The translations under genes were made by a program, and so were the position numbers. The notes below the pieces were generated by a model. That model searched no databases and was not told where the DNA came from. It was given only the letters and a program-made list of their open reading frames with translations. Below, in pieces: positions 63,342 to 64,000 of a stretch of 64,000 nucleotides of DNA. Numbering within the stretch: position 1 is the stretch's first letter; every line of letters starts with the position of its first letter. Source of the stretch: Fratercula arctica (Eukaryota; Chordata; Aves; Charadriiformes; Alcidae). The stretch covers positions 22,902,135 through 22,966,134 of the forward strand of contig CANTUZ010000012.1 in the NCBI GenBank assembly GCA_947846985.1. The letters are read 5' to 3'.

Positions 63342-63923
63342 TGTCGTGGTTTAACTCCAGCCAGCAGCTAGGACTACATAGCCGCTCACTCAGTTTCCCC
63401 CCTTCCTCCAGAAAGGCAGGGAGAAGAGGGAGAAAAGGAGGGGAAAGGGAAAGGGAAAAAAACCTCATGGACTGAGATAAACAGTTTAACAGAACAGTAA
63501 CAGAAAGGGAACAATAGTAATGATTATAATAATAGTAATAACAACAATAATAACAAAACAAAACCAATAATAATAATGGTAAAAGAATATACAAGACCCA
63601 AGTCACTCTCACCACCTGCTAAATTGGTGAATTGACACCGTCCCAAGCAGTGACTGCAAGTACCCCCTTACCCCCAGCTAACCTCATTTATATACTGAGC
63701 ATGACATCTGTGGTATGGAATATTCCATTGGCCATTCCATCATTCTATCTATGCTCTTTATCAGCTTCTATGGGAAGCTGTAAAAAGTCCTTAAAAAATA
63801 TAAACATCACCTGGCAACAACTAAGACAATATGCATTATTGACATTCCTCTCGTACCAAATCTGAAACACAGCAACCACTACAAAAAAATAAAAGTAACT
63901 CTATCCCAGCTGAAACCAGGACA
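63342..63923 (+). mobile_element. Solo LTR of an avian endogenous retrovirus, subfamily A
   Basis: Begins TGTCGTGGTTTAACTCCAGC and ends AAACCAGGACA, about 582 bp. It shares with the 53978 copy the purine-rich 5' part, AACAGAACAGTA, AATAATGGTAAAAGAATATA, CATTTATATACTGAGCATGA (TATA region near 63688), CAGCTTCTATGGGAAGCTG, GGCAACAACTAA and AACTCTATCCCAGCTGAA. An (AAT/AAC)n expansion at about 63513-63577 accounts for much of its extra length. The flanks GAGAA (63337-63341) and GGGAA (63924-63928) match at 4 of 5 bases, a possible 5-bp target duplication. No viral genes are adjacent within the window. The 94-codon minus-strand frame over its 5' part is a shadow. Confidence 0.88.
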
Positions 63924-64000
63924 GGGAAATAAAGAAGTATTGTGTAATTTGGTTTCTTTAGCAATAGCTACGTCTACACAGCGCAGTGGAGCACAGAAGA
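63924..64000. other. Unique flank at window end
   Basis: 77 bp of unique-looking sequence after the LTR. No primer-binding site or viral leader is evident, supporting solo-LTR status. Confidence 0.55.

Noticed and set aside
63331..63615. 94-codon minus-strand frame rich in Tyr/Cys/Leu
   Set aside because: Antisense translation of the purine-rich and AAT-repeat part of the LTR at 63342-63923.
1..64000. Prokaryotic-type systems (operons, CRISPR arrays, phage or plasmid genes, toxin-antitoxin pairs)
   Set aside because: No evenly spaced repeats with unique spacers, no dense long coding frames and no ribosome-binding sites. CR1 and LTR elements show an animal, bird-type genome.

Overview
The window reads as AT-rich nuclear DNA of a bird, most likely a neoavian species. 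Two things show this. First, there are pieces of CR1 LINE retrotransposons: a 5'-truncated copy at 44090-44892 (minus strand) with recognisable CR1 reverse-transcriptase C-terminal residues, and an older degraded piece near 28073-28215 (plus strand). Second, there are three LTRs (53978-54497, 54942-55535, 63342-63923) that open with a TGGTTTAAC(C/T)CCAGCC motif, a pattern I associate from memory with endogenous retroviruses of neoavian genomes. There is no bacterial, plasmid or phage organisation anywhere: no operons, no ribosome-binding sites, no long coding frames.

Layout. 1-14.7 kb: unique-looking non-coding DNA with homopolymers (T17 at 7889, T23 at 11115), a slightly GC-richer patch at 7.9-8.35 kb and two small adjacent hairpins at 12.2 kb. 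14.73-14.87 kb: a very small CpG-dense islet, exceptional for this window. 15-28 kb: more AT-rich non-coding DNA. 28.07-28.22 kb: old CR1 fragment. 29.25-30.08 kb: a high-complexity stretch that looks like constrained non-coding sequence. 34.83-34.91 kb: a 75-nt hairpin of precursor-microRNA size. 35.13-35.21 kb: an 82-nt strictly alternating pyrimidine-purine microsatellite. 40.9-48.4 kb: three plus-strand candidate exons (40989-41087, 43399-43482, 48331-48388) with the CR1 copy lying between the last two. 53.98-55.54 kb: two same-orientation LTRs of different subfamilies, followed by an A/C-only tract and the longest open frame of the window (55669-56328, 219 codons, unrecognised). 59.1 kb: a 46-bp tandem duplication. 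59.8 kb: a G/T-only tract. 61.1 kb: AT-rich perfect hairpins. 63.34-63.92 kb: a third LTR.

No known protein-coding gene, tRNA, rRNA or named microRNA could be recognised. The window is best described as intergenic or intronic. If a host gene crosses it, the candidate exons are the places to look, but splice-like pairs of this quality also arise by chance and none is established. I found no convincing undescribed system. The strongest leads are the hairpin at 34832-34906, the exon-like block at 40989-41087, the open frame at 55669-56328 and the CpG islet at 14735-14870.
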